DNA from: Strigops habroptila
Lineage: Eukaryota > Chordata > Aves > Psittaciformes > Psittacidae
Direction: 5' to 3'
DNA length: 64,000 bases
NCBI RefSeq assembly: GCF_004027225.2
Contig: NC_044301.2
Location: forward strand, 18,586,733-18,650,732
Within the stretch, counting starts at the first letter, position 1, and each line of letters begins with the position of its first letter. A model generated the notes under the pieces. The model did not search any database. It was not told where the DNA came from and saw only the letters and a program-made list of their open reading frames with translations. This document shows, one piece after another, positions 1 to 10,426 of the stretch. The translations under genes and the position numbers were made by a program.

Positions 1-218
1 TTTCCCTTTTTAATTGTCCCAATTTGATTCCTATTTTCAGTTTTAGGATTGTTTTTCAAACATAATTGACATTGCTTATTTACCAATTGAACTGTTGTAT
101 ATAAATTCCTACTCACAATTCTTTGATCTAAATATTTATATAATGAATTTGCTCCCCAATGTGTCTTATTATGTTCTTCTTTTACTACTCTCCATAATTG
201 GCTATATGGAATTACAAT
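1..218 (-). pseudogene. ERV pol: integrase N-terminal part (fragment)
   Basis: On the minus strand one frame is open across most of this interval and encodes the HHCC zinc-binding domain that starts retroviral integrases. An HxxxH pair (residues HNKTH) lies near 159-173 and a CxxC pair (CQLC) near 60-71. The frame differs from the adjacent RNase H piece, so a frameshift lies near 218. The catalytic core is beyond the left edge. The identification rests on the spacing of the zinc ligands and on position directly after RNase H. It is an old broken copy. Confidence 0.75.
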
Positions 219-742
219 TCATCCATCTTGTATTTGGACCCAACCCTCTTTATTTTCCTTACATTCCAAATCCTCAATTAATTTTCTATCCTCTTTTGAA
301 TATTCAGGTTTTGTTTGTTCAATTATTAATTTACCATCAGGAATTAAGGTCACAATTTCAGCCTGTTCTGCAGCACATTTAGCCTCATAATCAGCCAATT
401 TATTTCCAATTTCTTGTTCAGTGTTACCTCTCTGGTGTCCTTTGCAATGCATGATTGCCACTTCTTTAGGTAATCGCACGGCTTCCAGTAATCGCAAGAT
501 TTGTCACATGTTTAATTTGTTTTCCTTGTGTGTCCAAAAGTCCTCGTTCTTTCCAAATAGCACCATGTGCATGAACTACATCAAAGGCGTACTTAGAGTC
601 AGTCCATATATTTATTCGTGTCTTTTGCCAATTCCAATGCTCTGATCAGAGCTATTATTTCAGCCTTTTGTGCCGATGTATTACTAGGCAAAGGCTTTGC
701 TTCTATCACTCGTGAAGTTGTGGTTACAGCATATCCTGCTTT
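219..742 (-). pseudogene. ERV pol: RNase H domain, broken
   Basis: This stretch follows reverse transcriptase in pol. It contains a WTDSKYAF-type RNase H block near 560-600, readable only in a shifted frame, and a HCKGHQ-type block near 440-450. The first acidic residue expected in the opening RNase H block is replaced by asparagine (FINGSSF, just upstream near 765-790). The reading frame changes near 605-615 and again near 480-500, and a TGA interrupts at 743-745. The enzyme, which degrades the RNA strand of the RNA-DNA hybrid, cannot be made from this copy. Confidence 0.75.
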
Positions 743-2704
743 TCATTTACCATTTCTCATGAAGCTGCTGCCGTTGATAAACCAGGAATCTGCATTTTCC
801 AAAGATTTTTCTTTTAGATCTGGTGGACTGGAATATACAGTTTCCATTGTGGCCAGACAGTCATGAGTTATTGGTTCAGTGGAAGTCTCCTGGAGGAAAG
901 ATGCTGGGTTCACAACATTAGTTACCACAATTTCAATATCATCTTGTTCCACAAGAATGGCCTGATACTTTAGAAAACATGATGGGGACAACCAATGAGT
1001 CCCTTTTTGCTCTAAAACTGCTGGTACAGTGTGCAATACCAACACAGTGATTTTCTGTCCCAAGGTAAATTTGCGAGCTTCTTGGATGTTAGTGACGACT
1101 GCAGCCACTGCCCTGAGGCATCCTGGACATCCTTTGCTCACTTCATCCAGTTGTTTTGAGAAATAGGCCACTGCCCTTTTATAGGGTCCTAATCTCTGAG
1201 ACAAGACCCCTAAAGCCACTCCCTGTTTTTCATAGGAGTATAGCCAAAAAGGCTCAGTCACATCTGGGAGCCCCAAAGCTGGAACTCTCATGAGTTCTAT
1301 TTTTAGGCATTTAAACGCCTCCTCAGCTTGATCAGTCCACTTCAGAAAGGATGGATTTCCTTTCAGTAGTTCATACAAGGGTCTTACCAGGATACCATAT
1401 TCATGAATCCAAAGTCGACACCATCTTGTCATTCCCAGGAATGTCCAAAGGTCTTTGACTGTAGATGGCCATGGTGTCTGACAAATAGCTTCCTTCCAAG
1501 CTGTTCCAAGTCCTCGCAGCCCTCCTATTATTTCATATCCTAGATAAGATACTCGAGTCTGGATTAATTGAGCCTTTTGTTTGGACACTCAATATCCACT
1601 TAATCCCAAGAAATTCAACAGTTCAACAGTCCACAGAACACATTCCTCTTTAGTTTCAGTAGCAATTAACAAATCATCAACATATTGCAGCAGGGTTCCC
1701 ATTTGAGTAGGTGCCTTCCAAGACTCCAGTTCTCGTGCCAGTTGATTTCCGATGATTGTCGTACTATTTTTAAATCCTTGAGGTAACACTGTCCAAGTTA
1801 ATTGGGTTTTTCTACCTGTGTCAGGGTTTTCCCATTCAAAGGCAAATAAATTTTGACTCTCTTTTGCTAGAGACAGGCAGAAAAATGCATCCTTTAAAAC
1901 CAATACAGTAAACCATTTTTGATTATTATTTAATTTGGTTAACAGGGTATAAGGATTAGCTACCACTGGATGAATATATTCCACAATCTTATTGACCGCC
2001 CTCAAAGCTTGAACTAATGTGTAACTTTTCCCATCAGTTTTTTTCACTGGTAAAATAGGGGTATTATATTCTGATTCGCATTCAACCAACAATCCATATT
2101 TTAAAAATTTATCTATGATTCCTTTGATTCCCTTCCAATCCTCTAATTTTAAGGGATATTGTTTTATCCGAACTGGATGGGCCCCCCTTTTTATTTCTAC
2201 CTTGACAGGCAAAGCATTTTTCGCCTTACCTGGAACTTTGGATGCCCATACTCCAGGATATACCTGATTAAAGATTTCTTCTAGGTCAGGGGAGTTCTCC
2301 TTTTCATCTTTCTGTTGGATTAAAGATAAACTTAAAATTTCAATTAATTGCCCATTCTTTACTTTTAACTCCATTTCCCCTTCTTTAAATGTTATAATTG
2401 CTTCCAAATGTTCTAACGGATCTCGTCCCAATAAAGATTTTGGAGAATTTGGCATATACAGAAATTTATGTATTCCTATTTGTTTCCCTAATTTATATTC
2501 TAAAGGTTTCATGAAGAACGCTTTTTCTTGTCGGCCAATAGCTCCCACAACATTCACAAATCCTTTCCCTATTGGAGTCAAATTTTGATTTAATACCAAA
2601 TACGTCGCACCTGTATCTATCAAGAACTGGGCCTCATTTTCTTCATCCCCTAGCTTTAGTTTAACTAGTGGATCCGCTAGGGCAGATTCCCCAGGTCCTC
2701 GTCA
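743..2704 (-). pseudogene. ERV pro-pol: protease and reverse transcriptase, broken
   Basis: On the minus strand a protease active-site motif (LIDTGAT) sits near 2605-2625. Reverse transcriptase follows, with a LPQGFKNS-type block near 1770-1790 and the catalytic YVDDLL box near 1670-1685. The thumb and connection region continues to 743. The frame is the same as gag. In-frame TGA codons lie at 2702-2704, 1589-1591 and 743-745. At 1589 and 743 the neighbouring residues suggest an arginine position, which fits CGA-to-TGA decay at CpG. Length and motif order match gammaretrovirus-like pol. This is an inert remnant. Confidence 0.87.
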
Positions 2705-2756
2705 ATCTAACTCTAACACTGTCACTGGAGCAGTTTGTGTATCATCTAACTTAGGG

Positions 2757-4234
2757 CACTCTCATTTCCAATGGCTCCTTTCATGACAAAGTGCACATTG
2801 ATCAAGCCCTAAAGGGGGCAGATTCCTCCATCCTGGCTGATTAACCATTTCTCCCCTTCCTCAGCCCCTTCCTCTGAACCCCCTACCTCTTCCCCTAAAA
2901 CCTCCAGCTCTAATAGTTTCTATTTGCCCTAGGGCAGCTACTGTTGCTGTTGCTATTGTTCTTCCTAATTTCTTTTCTTTTACCTGTTCTCGGTTTCGAT
3001 ATGCTTTCCATGCTTCTTCAATCAATCTTTCTATATTCCTACTCTCAGGCCCTGGCAGTTTTTGAAGTTTCTTTCTAATATCTTCTGAAGATTGCCCCAA
3101 GAACAGATTAGCAATCTGTAATTTTCCTTCCTCAGAGGAAGGATCTAAAGTAGTAAACTTTCGCATAGCCTCTCTCAGTCTGTCCAAAAATTCAGTCAGA
3201 GTTTCTTTTTGTCCTTGTTTTATCTCAAACAAGATTGACCAGTTTACAGCTTTAGGTATTGCATTTTCTAACCCAAATTTAATTAGATTCTGGTATCTTT
3301 TTAATGCAGCATAATCAGCTGGTACATCATAATCCCAGTCTGGAGCTGTGGAGAGAATATGATCTTCAGTTCTTCCTGCTAATGCTCCTGTAGTAATTTG
3401 AGCCCCTACCAGCATACTAGCCGTTTTTAATACTAACTGTTTTTCTGTTTCAGTTAAAGCATCCAGCATTACATCTAAATCCCTCCAATCTGGGTCCTGG
3501 CTCTTAACAATCAACTCAAACCTCTTTGCCACCCCTATTGGATCACTTCGATAATCCTTCACAGCCTGTTTCCATGCATCCAAATCCCCCATCGAAAAAT
3601 TGACCTTTATTCTAGTTTTACCTTCTGGTCCCATTGCTTCCCTCAATGGAGCTTGTGTCACTGGCCCTGTTTTACTGCGAATTCGAGCAGCAATTGGAGT
3701 ACCACTGCTATTTCCTTCTCCCTCATCTGAGGTAGAACTACCCAATCTTGACTCCTGGTGGGTCTGTCGAGGGGAAACATAGTCTTCTATCCTTTCCTCC
3801 TCCCTTTTTCTTAACTTTAAAAATATTTCCCCTATATCACATCCCCAACAACACCTTTTCAACTTGGGTTTTCTGTCTTTTCCCAGAGCCAGAACTAATG
3901 GATCTGCCAGAGCACTGTTAATCCCACATTCCTTCTGCCACTTGGGATGATTTCTCAGAGTAAAGAACATGTCTGCATACATTACTTCATCTCATTTTCC
4001 TTGTCACCTTAAAAATAACATTAATTGTAACAAAGTGTTATAATTCAAAGTTCCACTTTTAGGCCATTTTTCCTGATCCTCTAATGTATATAATGGCCAC
4101 CATTGATTACAATACTTTACCAATGTTTTCTTGTTTACCGATCTGCCCGGAGATCCCCCGATCTCTTTCCAATGACTCAGAATACAGCCCAATGGGCTCT
4201 TTTTTATTATTTCCCCACCTTGTTGATTTCCCAT
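2757..4234 (-). pseudogene. ERV gag (matrix, capsid, nucleocapsid), broken
   Basis: Gag starts at the ATG at 4232-4234 with an MG dipeptide, the usual N-myristoylation context of matrix. Capsid is readable across roughly 2900-3700, including a major-homology-like segment near 3160-3250 (ETLTEFLDRLREAM). An RG-rich tract ends at 2861. A single CCHC zinc knuckle (CxxCxxxxHxxxxC) lies near 2759-2797, beyond the 2861 stop. TGA stops interrupt the frame at 4004-4006, 3992-3994, 2861-2863 and 2762-2764, the last inside the knuckle. All pieces are in one frame, so these are point changes rather than indels. Confidence 0.87.
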
Positions 4235-4364
4235 TTTTCTGTATTCCCAAGTTTATATTAATTTCCACTTTATAACCCAGTGTATACCATACAGACACTA
4301 GCAGCCAGGTATACGCCTCTACCTACGAAACTTTCTCTGTCTCGATTTACGGGAGGCACCAAAC

Positions 4365-4508
4365 GGGTAGCTCATAGGGTACTCTATTGAAGAATACCCC
4401 CCGCCACAGCTAGGGTAGCTCATAGGGCACTTTATTACCACCACTGCAGCTATCCCCGGTTAGCTCATAGGGCACTCTAATATAGAGTCCCCCCACCACA
4501 GCTAACCT
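4365..4508. repeat. Tandem repeat (about 3 x 45-48 bp) in ERV leader
   Basis: Three imperfect units begin at 4365, 4413 and 4458. Each opens with GGTAGCTCATAGGG (the third with GTTAGCTCATAGGG), then CACT/TACTCT, then a C-rich tract and CCACAGCTA. It lies between the primer site and gag, where retroviral packaging and leader structures sit. Confidence 0.8.
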
Positions 4509-4693
4509 CCCGTAAGAGCTCTTTTCCTTTACCGTTACACCTATATAATATAGTTCATAAAGAATACCTTATAAAAGATGGTCCTTGTCTGCTCCTGCAG
4601 TGATCTGAATGAGTCGAGGAGTCCCTCCGGGAAAATTCCCGGGGTACCCAAGGGAGCTCTGTTCTCAGCGGGTCCTGCAGCCAAGCAGAGAGG

Positions 4694-4711
4694 GTCCCAT
4701 CTGAGTCTCCA
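4694..4711 (-). promoter_or_regulatory. Probable ERV primer-binding site, tRNA-Arg-like
   Basis: Read on the minus strand, the site starts TGGAGACTCAGATGGGA immediately inside the LTR end. Its complement resembles the 3' end of vertebrate tRNA-Arg(CCG), with about two mismatches in 17 positions. The match is from my recollection of the tRNA, so the tRNA assignment is tentative. The position, two bases from an LTR that reads TGACTCATAG on the plus strand, is as expected. Confidence 0.5.
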
Positions 4712-4713
4712 AA

Positions 4714-5340
4714 TTGACTCATAGAACTCATTAGGAACTCGCCAACAAAGTTTTAAGTTGACAAGCAGGTATTCTTTATTGCGGCGCCGGAGAACATGGG
4801 GGATAGCTCCTCCTAGCATGTTCTGTCCGAGCATCAATCAAACCGTGATTATATTGTCGTTAGTCATACATATTCATTATATTGCATACATATTCATGAA
4901 GTTGTTTATACATGACATCACCTTCCTAGAACGTTCTTTCCGCATGTGCACTTTATTATGGTAGTGGTCTTTGGGACCTTTGGTGGTCGTTTCTTCATCA
5001 TCTTCCTCTTCATCACCTTACCCTTTCCTTGAACTCTTGTTCTGGTAGTCTTTGAGGTCTGCGCAGTAGATAAGTGCTTACGCCAGTTTAATTAGTTCAG
5101 TAACACTGCTGACATAAAAGTGAGTGATTTCTTCCCGTCCTTCTACTTATCAGTTAACTTAGCTACAGCACATCCTGAACATCTGCTAGTTTCAGACACT
5201 CTTTATCTACAGTCCTTATTTTGCTTACAATAAATTTTATACGAAGGTCATAAGGTTCTAAAACTATGTCAGCTACAATGATTTATCTTATACAAGGATC
5301 CTTACTATGTTCTTTTGGTTGGGCTCTTTAGGTTTGGAAA
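4714..5340 (-). mobile_element. 5' LTR of the gamma-like ERV (outer edge uncertain)
   Basis: The U5 end is at 4714. A polyadenylation signal AATAAA (plus-strand TTTATT) lies at 4775-4780, followed on the minus strand by GAATACCTGCTTGTCAACTT. The same stretch recurs in the opposite orientation at 5605-5630, which shows it is LTR sequence. U3 homology fades above about 4950, so the outer boundary is a guess. Confidence 0.65.
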
Positions 5341-5344
5341 GTTT

Positions 5345-5680
5345 TGTTGTTTTGTCAGACTTTCCATTACTATTGTTACAAAGCCACCAAAATTTTTATT
5401 TACAAAAGATTACATTTCATTTTGCACTTCCTTGTCTCAATGGGCATGGAATTATGTAAAACGATTCTCGGACAACTAATGAATATGTATGATGTTTATT
5501 GGAAATGTAATGAATGTGTGTTAAGCAACAATATAATCATGGTCTGTTTGATGCTTAAACAGGACACATTAGGAGGAGATATCCCCTGTGTCTCCCAGCG
5601 CTGCAATAAAGAATACCTGCTTGTCAACTTAAACTTCATTGGCGAGTTCTTGGCAAGTTCTTAATGAGTTCTACGAATGA
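5345..5680 (+). mobile_element. Second LTR of the same family, inverted
   Basis: The plus strand repeats the LTR sequence of the element to its left: GACAACTAATGAATATG near 5470, AATAAA at 5605-5610, then GAATACCTGCTTGTCAACTT and a U5 tail ending GAGTTCTACGAATGA at 5680. The start is uncertain. No coding region follows, so it is a solo or truncated LTR placed head-to-head with the proviral LTR. Confidence 0.65.
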
Positions 5681-5894
5681 AAAGAAAGAAAGCAGCTCAA
5701 GGAGCCTCTCAGGGTCATAAATTAGCCCAAATGAGAACATGCAGTTAATTGGCAAGGCTAAGAAAACATTCCAATGTCCTTAACTAATGGATTTACATAA
5801 AAGGGTAAAATGAGTGGGATGATTTCTCCCCAAAAGACCCCTAGAGACCACTCCTGGAATTCACAGTGCCTGATCTACCCAAATTACCATAGGC

Positions 5895-6522
5895 AATGAG
5901 TAATGAGAGTTAAGTGGGCACTCTGCTTTGGTGAGACCCCACTGTGTGCAGTTCTGGTGTTCCCAACACAAGAAGGACATGGAGCTGTTGGAGCAAGTCC
6001 AGAGGAGGCCATGAGGATGATAAAGGGGCTGGAATACCTCCTATATGAAGACAAGCTGAGAATGTTGGGGCTGTTCATCCTGGAGAAGAGAAGCTGCGTG
6101 GAGACCTCATAGCAGCCTTCCAGTATCTGAAGGGAGCCTACAAGGATGCTGGAGAGGGACTCTTCATCAGGGACTGTAGTGATATGATAAGGGGTGATGG
6201 GTTTAAACTGAAACAGGGGAAGTTCAGGTTAGATATAAGGAAGAAGTTCTTTACAGTGAGGGTGGTGAGGCACTGGAACAGGCTGCCCAGAGCAGTGGTA
6301 AATGCTGCATCCCTGGAAGAGCCTAAAAGAAATGTGTGAGTATCAAGAAACTGGCACAGGTTGCCCAGAGAAGCTGTGGCTGCCCCATACCTGGCAGTGT
6401 TCAAGGCCAGGACACTGGAGCAACCTGGTCTAGTGGAAGGTGTCCCTGCCCGTGGCAGGGGGTTGGAACTGGATGAGCTTTAAGGTCCCTTCCAACACAA
6501 CCCAGTCTGGGATTCTATGACT
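5895..6522 (+). mobile_element. CR1 LINE 3' end (composite)
   Basis: The block TCTGGTGTTCCCAACACAAG through GGTTGCCCAGAGAAGCTGTGG to a terminal GGGATTCTATGA is the 3' end of an avian CR1 element. It reads as two joined pieces: 5895 to about 6314, and about 6350 to 6522, with a short non-CR1 stretch between. The 3' untranslated tail is complete. There is no intact ORF2. Confidence 0.85.
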
Positions 6523-6557
6523 TTTTGCAGCAGTTCAGGGTCTCCCTGCCCCAGAGA

Positions 6558-6618
6558 CTTCAGCGGTCTTCAGCAGCCTTCAGCAGCCTTCAGCAGCCTT
6601 CAGCAGCCTTCAGCAGCT
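6558..6618. repeat. 10-bp tandem repeat CTTCAGCAGC
   Basis: About six consecutive copies of CTTCAGCAGC, the first being CTTCAGCGGT. Simple tandem expansion. Confidence 0.9.
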
Positions 6619-8489
6619 GCAGGCCATTGCGGTGCTGTGCATTCACTGCCTGTATGTGCACTGGATGTGGCCATAACATCTGACACAGCTCCTGCCACAT
6701 GCTTGCACTCACAGAGCATGGAAATGACGCTTGTTTTAAAGCCCAGACAGGCCTATTTCTGCTCCCAGCCTTACAGGCTGGTTTGCAGCATGGCAGGAAG
6801 GAGCCCAAGGAATGGGCAGGAGTGATGTTATGTGGTTGAAACAGGAGAGACCTCCTGCATGTTGTGGCTGGAACAGCAACAGGAATCCCCCCGAAAGACA
6901 AACTGCATTGCTACAGCTCCTTTTGCAACCAAACCACAGGGTTTGGGCACCATAAACAAACATGGGACTTTGAGAAGATAAAGTGTAATGTGGAGGCTGG
7001 CACAGAGAGCAGGCACAGATGCAGTTTTGCTTAAGGACTGCAGCGATGGGCTGGATGTCATAGCCAGGACCCTTGCAAAGGCCCTAGCCCCTCCATGCCA
7101 CCCAGTTACTTGGCTTCATGGCTTCTGGTTGGGAAGTATTTGGATGCAAAATCCCCTTTGCCTGAGACATGGACACCATCACCAGGTATCCCTTCCATTG
7201 GACCAGCCCAGGGTTTGCTTCCCATTCCCTGCTCATGGACCTGGATGGGGACCCCTATGGAACCCAGAACCTCCTGCTTTGGCAGCCTTGGGGCTCCAGC
7301 AGCCCAGAGCTGCACTGGCAACTCCTCACCTCTCCATCCCTACAAAAACACCCAGCTCTTTGCCAGGAGAGACCCCTCTGCTCCATGGGGAGTCCCACAG
7401 CCATGAGTATTACACCTGGAATGCCCCCAGCCCCTTCCCATGGTAAGCACTGACTTCTCCGAGAGGAGAGAGGGCTTGCTGCTCACTGCTTCTCCGAGCT
7501 CGCTAGGAGTGTCGCTGCTGCTCTCTGCCTTGATGTCCTTTTCCCCACATGCTTACTGGAGTTTATATCAGCTTCTTTTATTAATTAAGTGCTGCAGCCA
7601 CATGACTCTGTTAACCACTGGGTAGGTGGGATTCTCTGGAAACCTAGTTTTGTCTGGACACCGAGGCAGCCACGGGGCGATGTGCAAGAGGGGAGGAGGG
7701 GGGACTCCGTCCCTGCACCCGACACAGCTGCAGGGAGGAACAGATCCCCACTGCTCCCAAAATCCCAGGTTTCTGAGGAGTGATCCCCACCATCCTTCCA
7801 GCCCAATTCCCTTTCCAGCCATGCCAGCGCTGAGGCTGCGGCCTGAGGACATCTGGTTACTGGCTAGATACTAGGGCTACAGGCTCCTTGCCAAAGACAT
7901 GGAGATCTCTGCTGGTTTTCGAAGTGAATGGTGCTCACCCACAGCTCCTGGCAGACACCCTGCCATGGTCCAGGGCCTCCAGAAGTCCTCCAATTTCTGA
8001 GCACTGCAGATTCTTCAAGCTCCCACCTGTGCTAACTGTACATGCGTCCCAGATACAGCATCCCAGTGCACCTTGTGCCTGTTCTCCCTTTTTCAACTGA
8101 GGGCTTCAAAGCTGCATTAACGTGTACAACAGGCAGCTGTGCAGGATACAGACCTGCAGCATGGGTGCAGCACCCAGCACCCTGTCAGGAGAAGGCCCCG
8201 ACCCCAACACACACAGACCCTTCGCTAGTGGAGAGGAACCAGGAGTGGAGGTGGTGGGAGATGCTGTTCAGCAGCTTCCACAGTCCCCTCCTGTACTGAC
8301 AGCAGCAGCTCTGAGAGCAGTTTGCTAGAAACCCCGGTGCCAGAAGCCAGGAAAGAATCACTTTTCCCTTTGAATCCCCAGATGCAGCCCCATAGGGATA
8401 TGGGGGGATAAGACATGAGAGGGTTTCAGCAGCCTGTGACAAGGGAGGCTGATGGCCCGGACTCTGCTCCCAGACCCTGCATCACCAAG
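6619..8489. other. Anonymous stretch, no gene recognised
   Basis: Moderately GC-rich sequence with short open frames on both strands, none of which I recognise and none with a convincing exon boundary set. I see no repeat family signature. Confidence 0.5.
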
Positions 8490-9087
8490 TGTCCTGGGTT
8501 CAGCTATAGCAGTCATTTTTCTCCTTCTGTCCTGGGTTCAGCTATAGCAGTCATTTTTCTCCTTCTTAGTAGCTGGTGCAGTGCTGTGTTTTTGACTTTC
8601 AGCCTGGGAACAACGCCGATAACACCGATGTTTTTAGTTGTTGCTGAGTAATGTTTACTCTGACCAAGGACTTTCTCAGTCTCATGCTTTGCCAGGGAGG
8701 AGGGGAAGCCGGGAGGAAGCAGAGACAGGACACCTGACCCAAACTAGCCAAAGGGGTATTCCATACTGCAGCACGTCATGCCCAGTACAGAAACTGGGGG
8801 GAGTTACCCGGAAGGCCCAGGTCGCTGCTCGGGTCGGCTGGGTATCGGTCAGCGGGTGGTGAGCAATTGTATCCTCTCCCCTTGTTATTTCCCTTATCAT
8901 TATTGTTATTGGTGGTAGCAGTAGTGGTTTCGTATTATACCTTAGTTACGGGACTGCTCTTAACCTGTGGGAGTTACATTCTTCCGATTCTGCTCCCCAT
9001 CCCTCCGGGAGCAGGGGGAGGAAGAAGGGGGGGAGTGAGCGAGTGGCTGCGTGGTTCTGAGTTACCAGCTGGGCTTAAACCATGACA
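8490..9087 (+). mobile_element. Solo ERV-L-type LTR, short subfamily, TSD CCAAG
   Basis: The LTR starts TGTCCTGGGTTCAGC and ends GGCTTAAACCATGACA. The 5-bp target duplication CCAAG is at 8485-8489 and 9088-9092. The first 38 bp are tandemly duplicated (8490-8527 and 8528-8565). It belongs to the short subfamily that reads GAGCAATTGTATCCTCTCCCC, lacking about 60 bp found in the longer copies. No internal retroviral sequence is present. Confidence 0.92.
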
Positions 9088-9092
9088 CCAAG

Positions 9093-9780
9093 GAGGACCC
9101 CCCCCAGGCCTCCCAGCACATCCCTAGTAGAGCATGAGCCCCTGCTCCTAGCTGCACCCTGTATGCTTTGGATGAAGGCTCATCTTGGCTTAGAGGCAGG
9201 TTTGGCCTCCCTCTCTTCCCAGTCCCATTCCCAAAGCCCCAACGGGTGCTAAATACCCCATCCAGCCCCATTCCCGTGTTAGGAGTTATTGGGCAGCTTG
9301 TTCCCCCCCAGCTCCTCCGGCCCCGGCCCCAGCCCCAGGGGCTTGGTCTGGTCTGAGCTGCCCCCTGCTGACGCCAGTCCTGCAGCCCAGCTCTTTAGGG
9401 CCTGTTTGCATCCTGCGGGATTGCAGGCGGGAGCGCTGCAGGAGCAACATCTGCTTCGTGAGTATCCCTGCGGCCATTAACAAGCTAAATGAGGTGGATG
9501 GGCTGCTTCCAAGAAAACAGGGCTCATGGCTGTGCCCCCGGCTCCATGCTCCTGGCCCCGAGCAAGGGTGGGAGTGGGTGACGGAGACCGGTGACATGGC
9601 AGCAATGCCAGTGAGCGGGCAGGAGAGCAGCAGGGTGGGAGCTCGTGCCACGGTGGGACCCTCGGGACACAGCCCCGGGTATGGGGCTCTGCCTCTCTTC
9701 CTGGAAGTGGCTGGGTGGCTCATTTAGCTCGTTACCAGCTCTCGTTAGCGCTAATGACAACCCCAAACGGACACTGAATA
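9093..9780. other. Anonymous GC-rich stretch
   Basis: No exon, RNA gene or repeat that I can identify. GC content rises toward the CpG-rich region that follows. Confidence 0.5.
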
Positions 9781-9859
9781 GCCGGGCTCAGGTCCCCCCG
9801 CTGCCGGGGGCAGCGCTGCCCAGGACTGCCGCTTCTGGGAGGTCTATCGCCCCAGCCTC

Positions 9860-9967
9860 AGCCCCGGCGGATAGGGCCCTTTAAGGCGCGAGCCCGGAGC
9901 CGCCCTGACGTCAGCAGGCGGCGCACCCGGGCAGCCGCAGCCCGGTAGCCCCAGCTCAGCCGCCCCG
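9860..9967 (+). promoter_or_regulatory. CpG-rich putative promoter and non-coding first exon of the SNRK-like locus
   Basis: A dense GC/CpG block contains a TTTAAGG element near 9880 and a perfect cAMP-response palindrome TGACGTCA at 9906-9913. A splice-donor-like CCCCG/GTGAGCG follows at 9967/9968. The downstream ATG of the SNRK-like locus is at 11266 on the same strand, with an acceptor-like CACACAG just before it. I infer a 5' untranslated exon separated by a 1.3-kb intron. No transcript evidence is available. Confidence 0.45.
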
Positions 9968-10079
9968 GTGAGCGCGGGGGGGGACCCGGGCGCTGCGGGC
10001 CATGGGGTGGGTTTTGGGGTGCCCGGGGCCATGGGATGATGGGGGCTGGAGGTGGGAGAATGGGGGTGATGAGGGTGCT

Positions 10080-10426
10080 GGAGACCTGGAAGTAGGGGTA
10101 CGGGGGTGCCCAGGGTGCTGGGGAGTGGAGGTGAGGGTATCGGGGTACCCAAGGGTGGGTATTGGGATGCCCAGGGTGCTGGGGAGTGGAGGTGAGGGTA
10201 TCGGGGTACCCAAGGGTGGGTATTGGGGTGCCCAGAGTGCTGGGGAGTGGAGGTGACGGTATTGGGGTGCCCAGGGTGCTGGGGAGTGGAGGTGAGGGTA
10301 TTGGGGTACCCAGCGTGCTGAAGACCTGGAAATAGAGGTGTTGGGTGCCCAGGGTGCTATGGTACTGGACACCTGGAGGTGGGGATGTCAGGATGCCCTG
10401 GGATGCTGGAGAGATGGGGTTATGGG
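10080..10426. repeat. GT-rich minisatellite, left part
   Basis: Imperfect units of about 50 bp built on GGGTGCCCAGGGTGCTGGGG, then AGTGGAGGTGAGGGTATYGGGG and TACCC. At least six units are visible. The array continues on the other side of the LTR at 10427-10944. Confidence 0.85.

Larger units (their letters stand above)
1..5340 (-). mobile_element. Gamma-like endogenous retrovirus (class I ERV), decayed, truncated by left window edge
   Basis: Read on the minus strand, this is an LTR, primer site, leader, gag and pol in the usual order. Gag, protease and reverse transcriptase lie in one frame, the arrangement of gammaretroviruses that join gag and pol by stop-codon readthrough. Landmarks are an N-terminal MG dipeptide in gag, a CCHC knuckle, an IDTG protease motif and a YVDD polymerase motif. 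Seven in-frame TGA codons and at least two frameshifts in the RNase H region make it non-functional. The envelope region and 3' LTR, if present, lie left of the window. The upper edge near 5340 is approximate because I could not find the U3 terminus or a target-site duplication. Confidence 0.88.

Noticed and set aside
7095-8442. Several 60-150-codon open frames on both strands
   Set aside because: They overlap each other in different frames, show no recognisable domain and lie in GC-rich anonymous DNA where chance frames are common.
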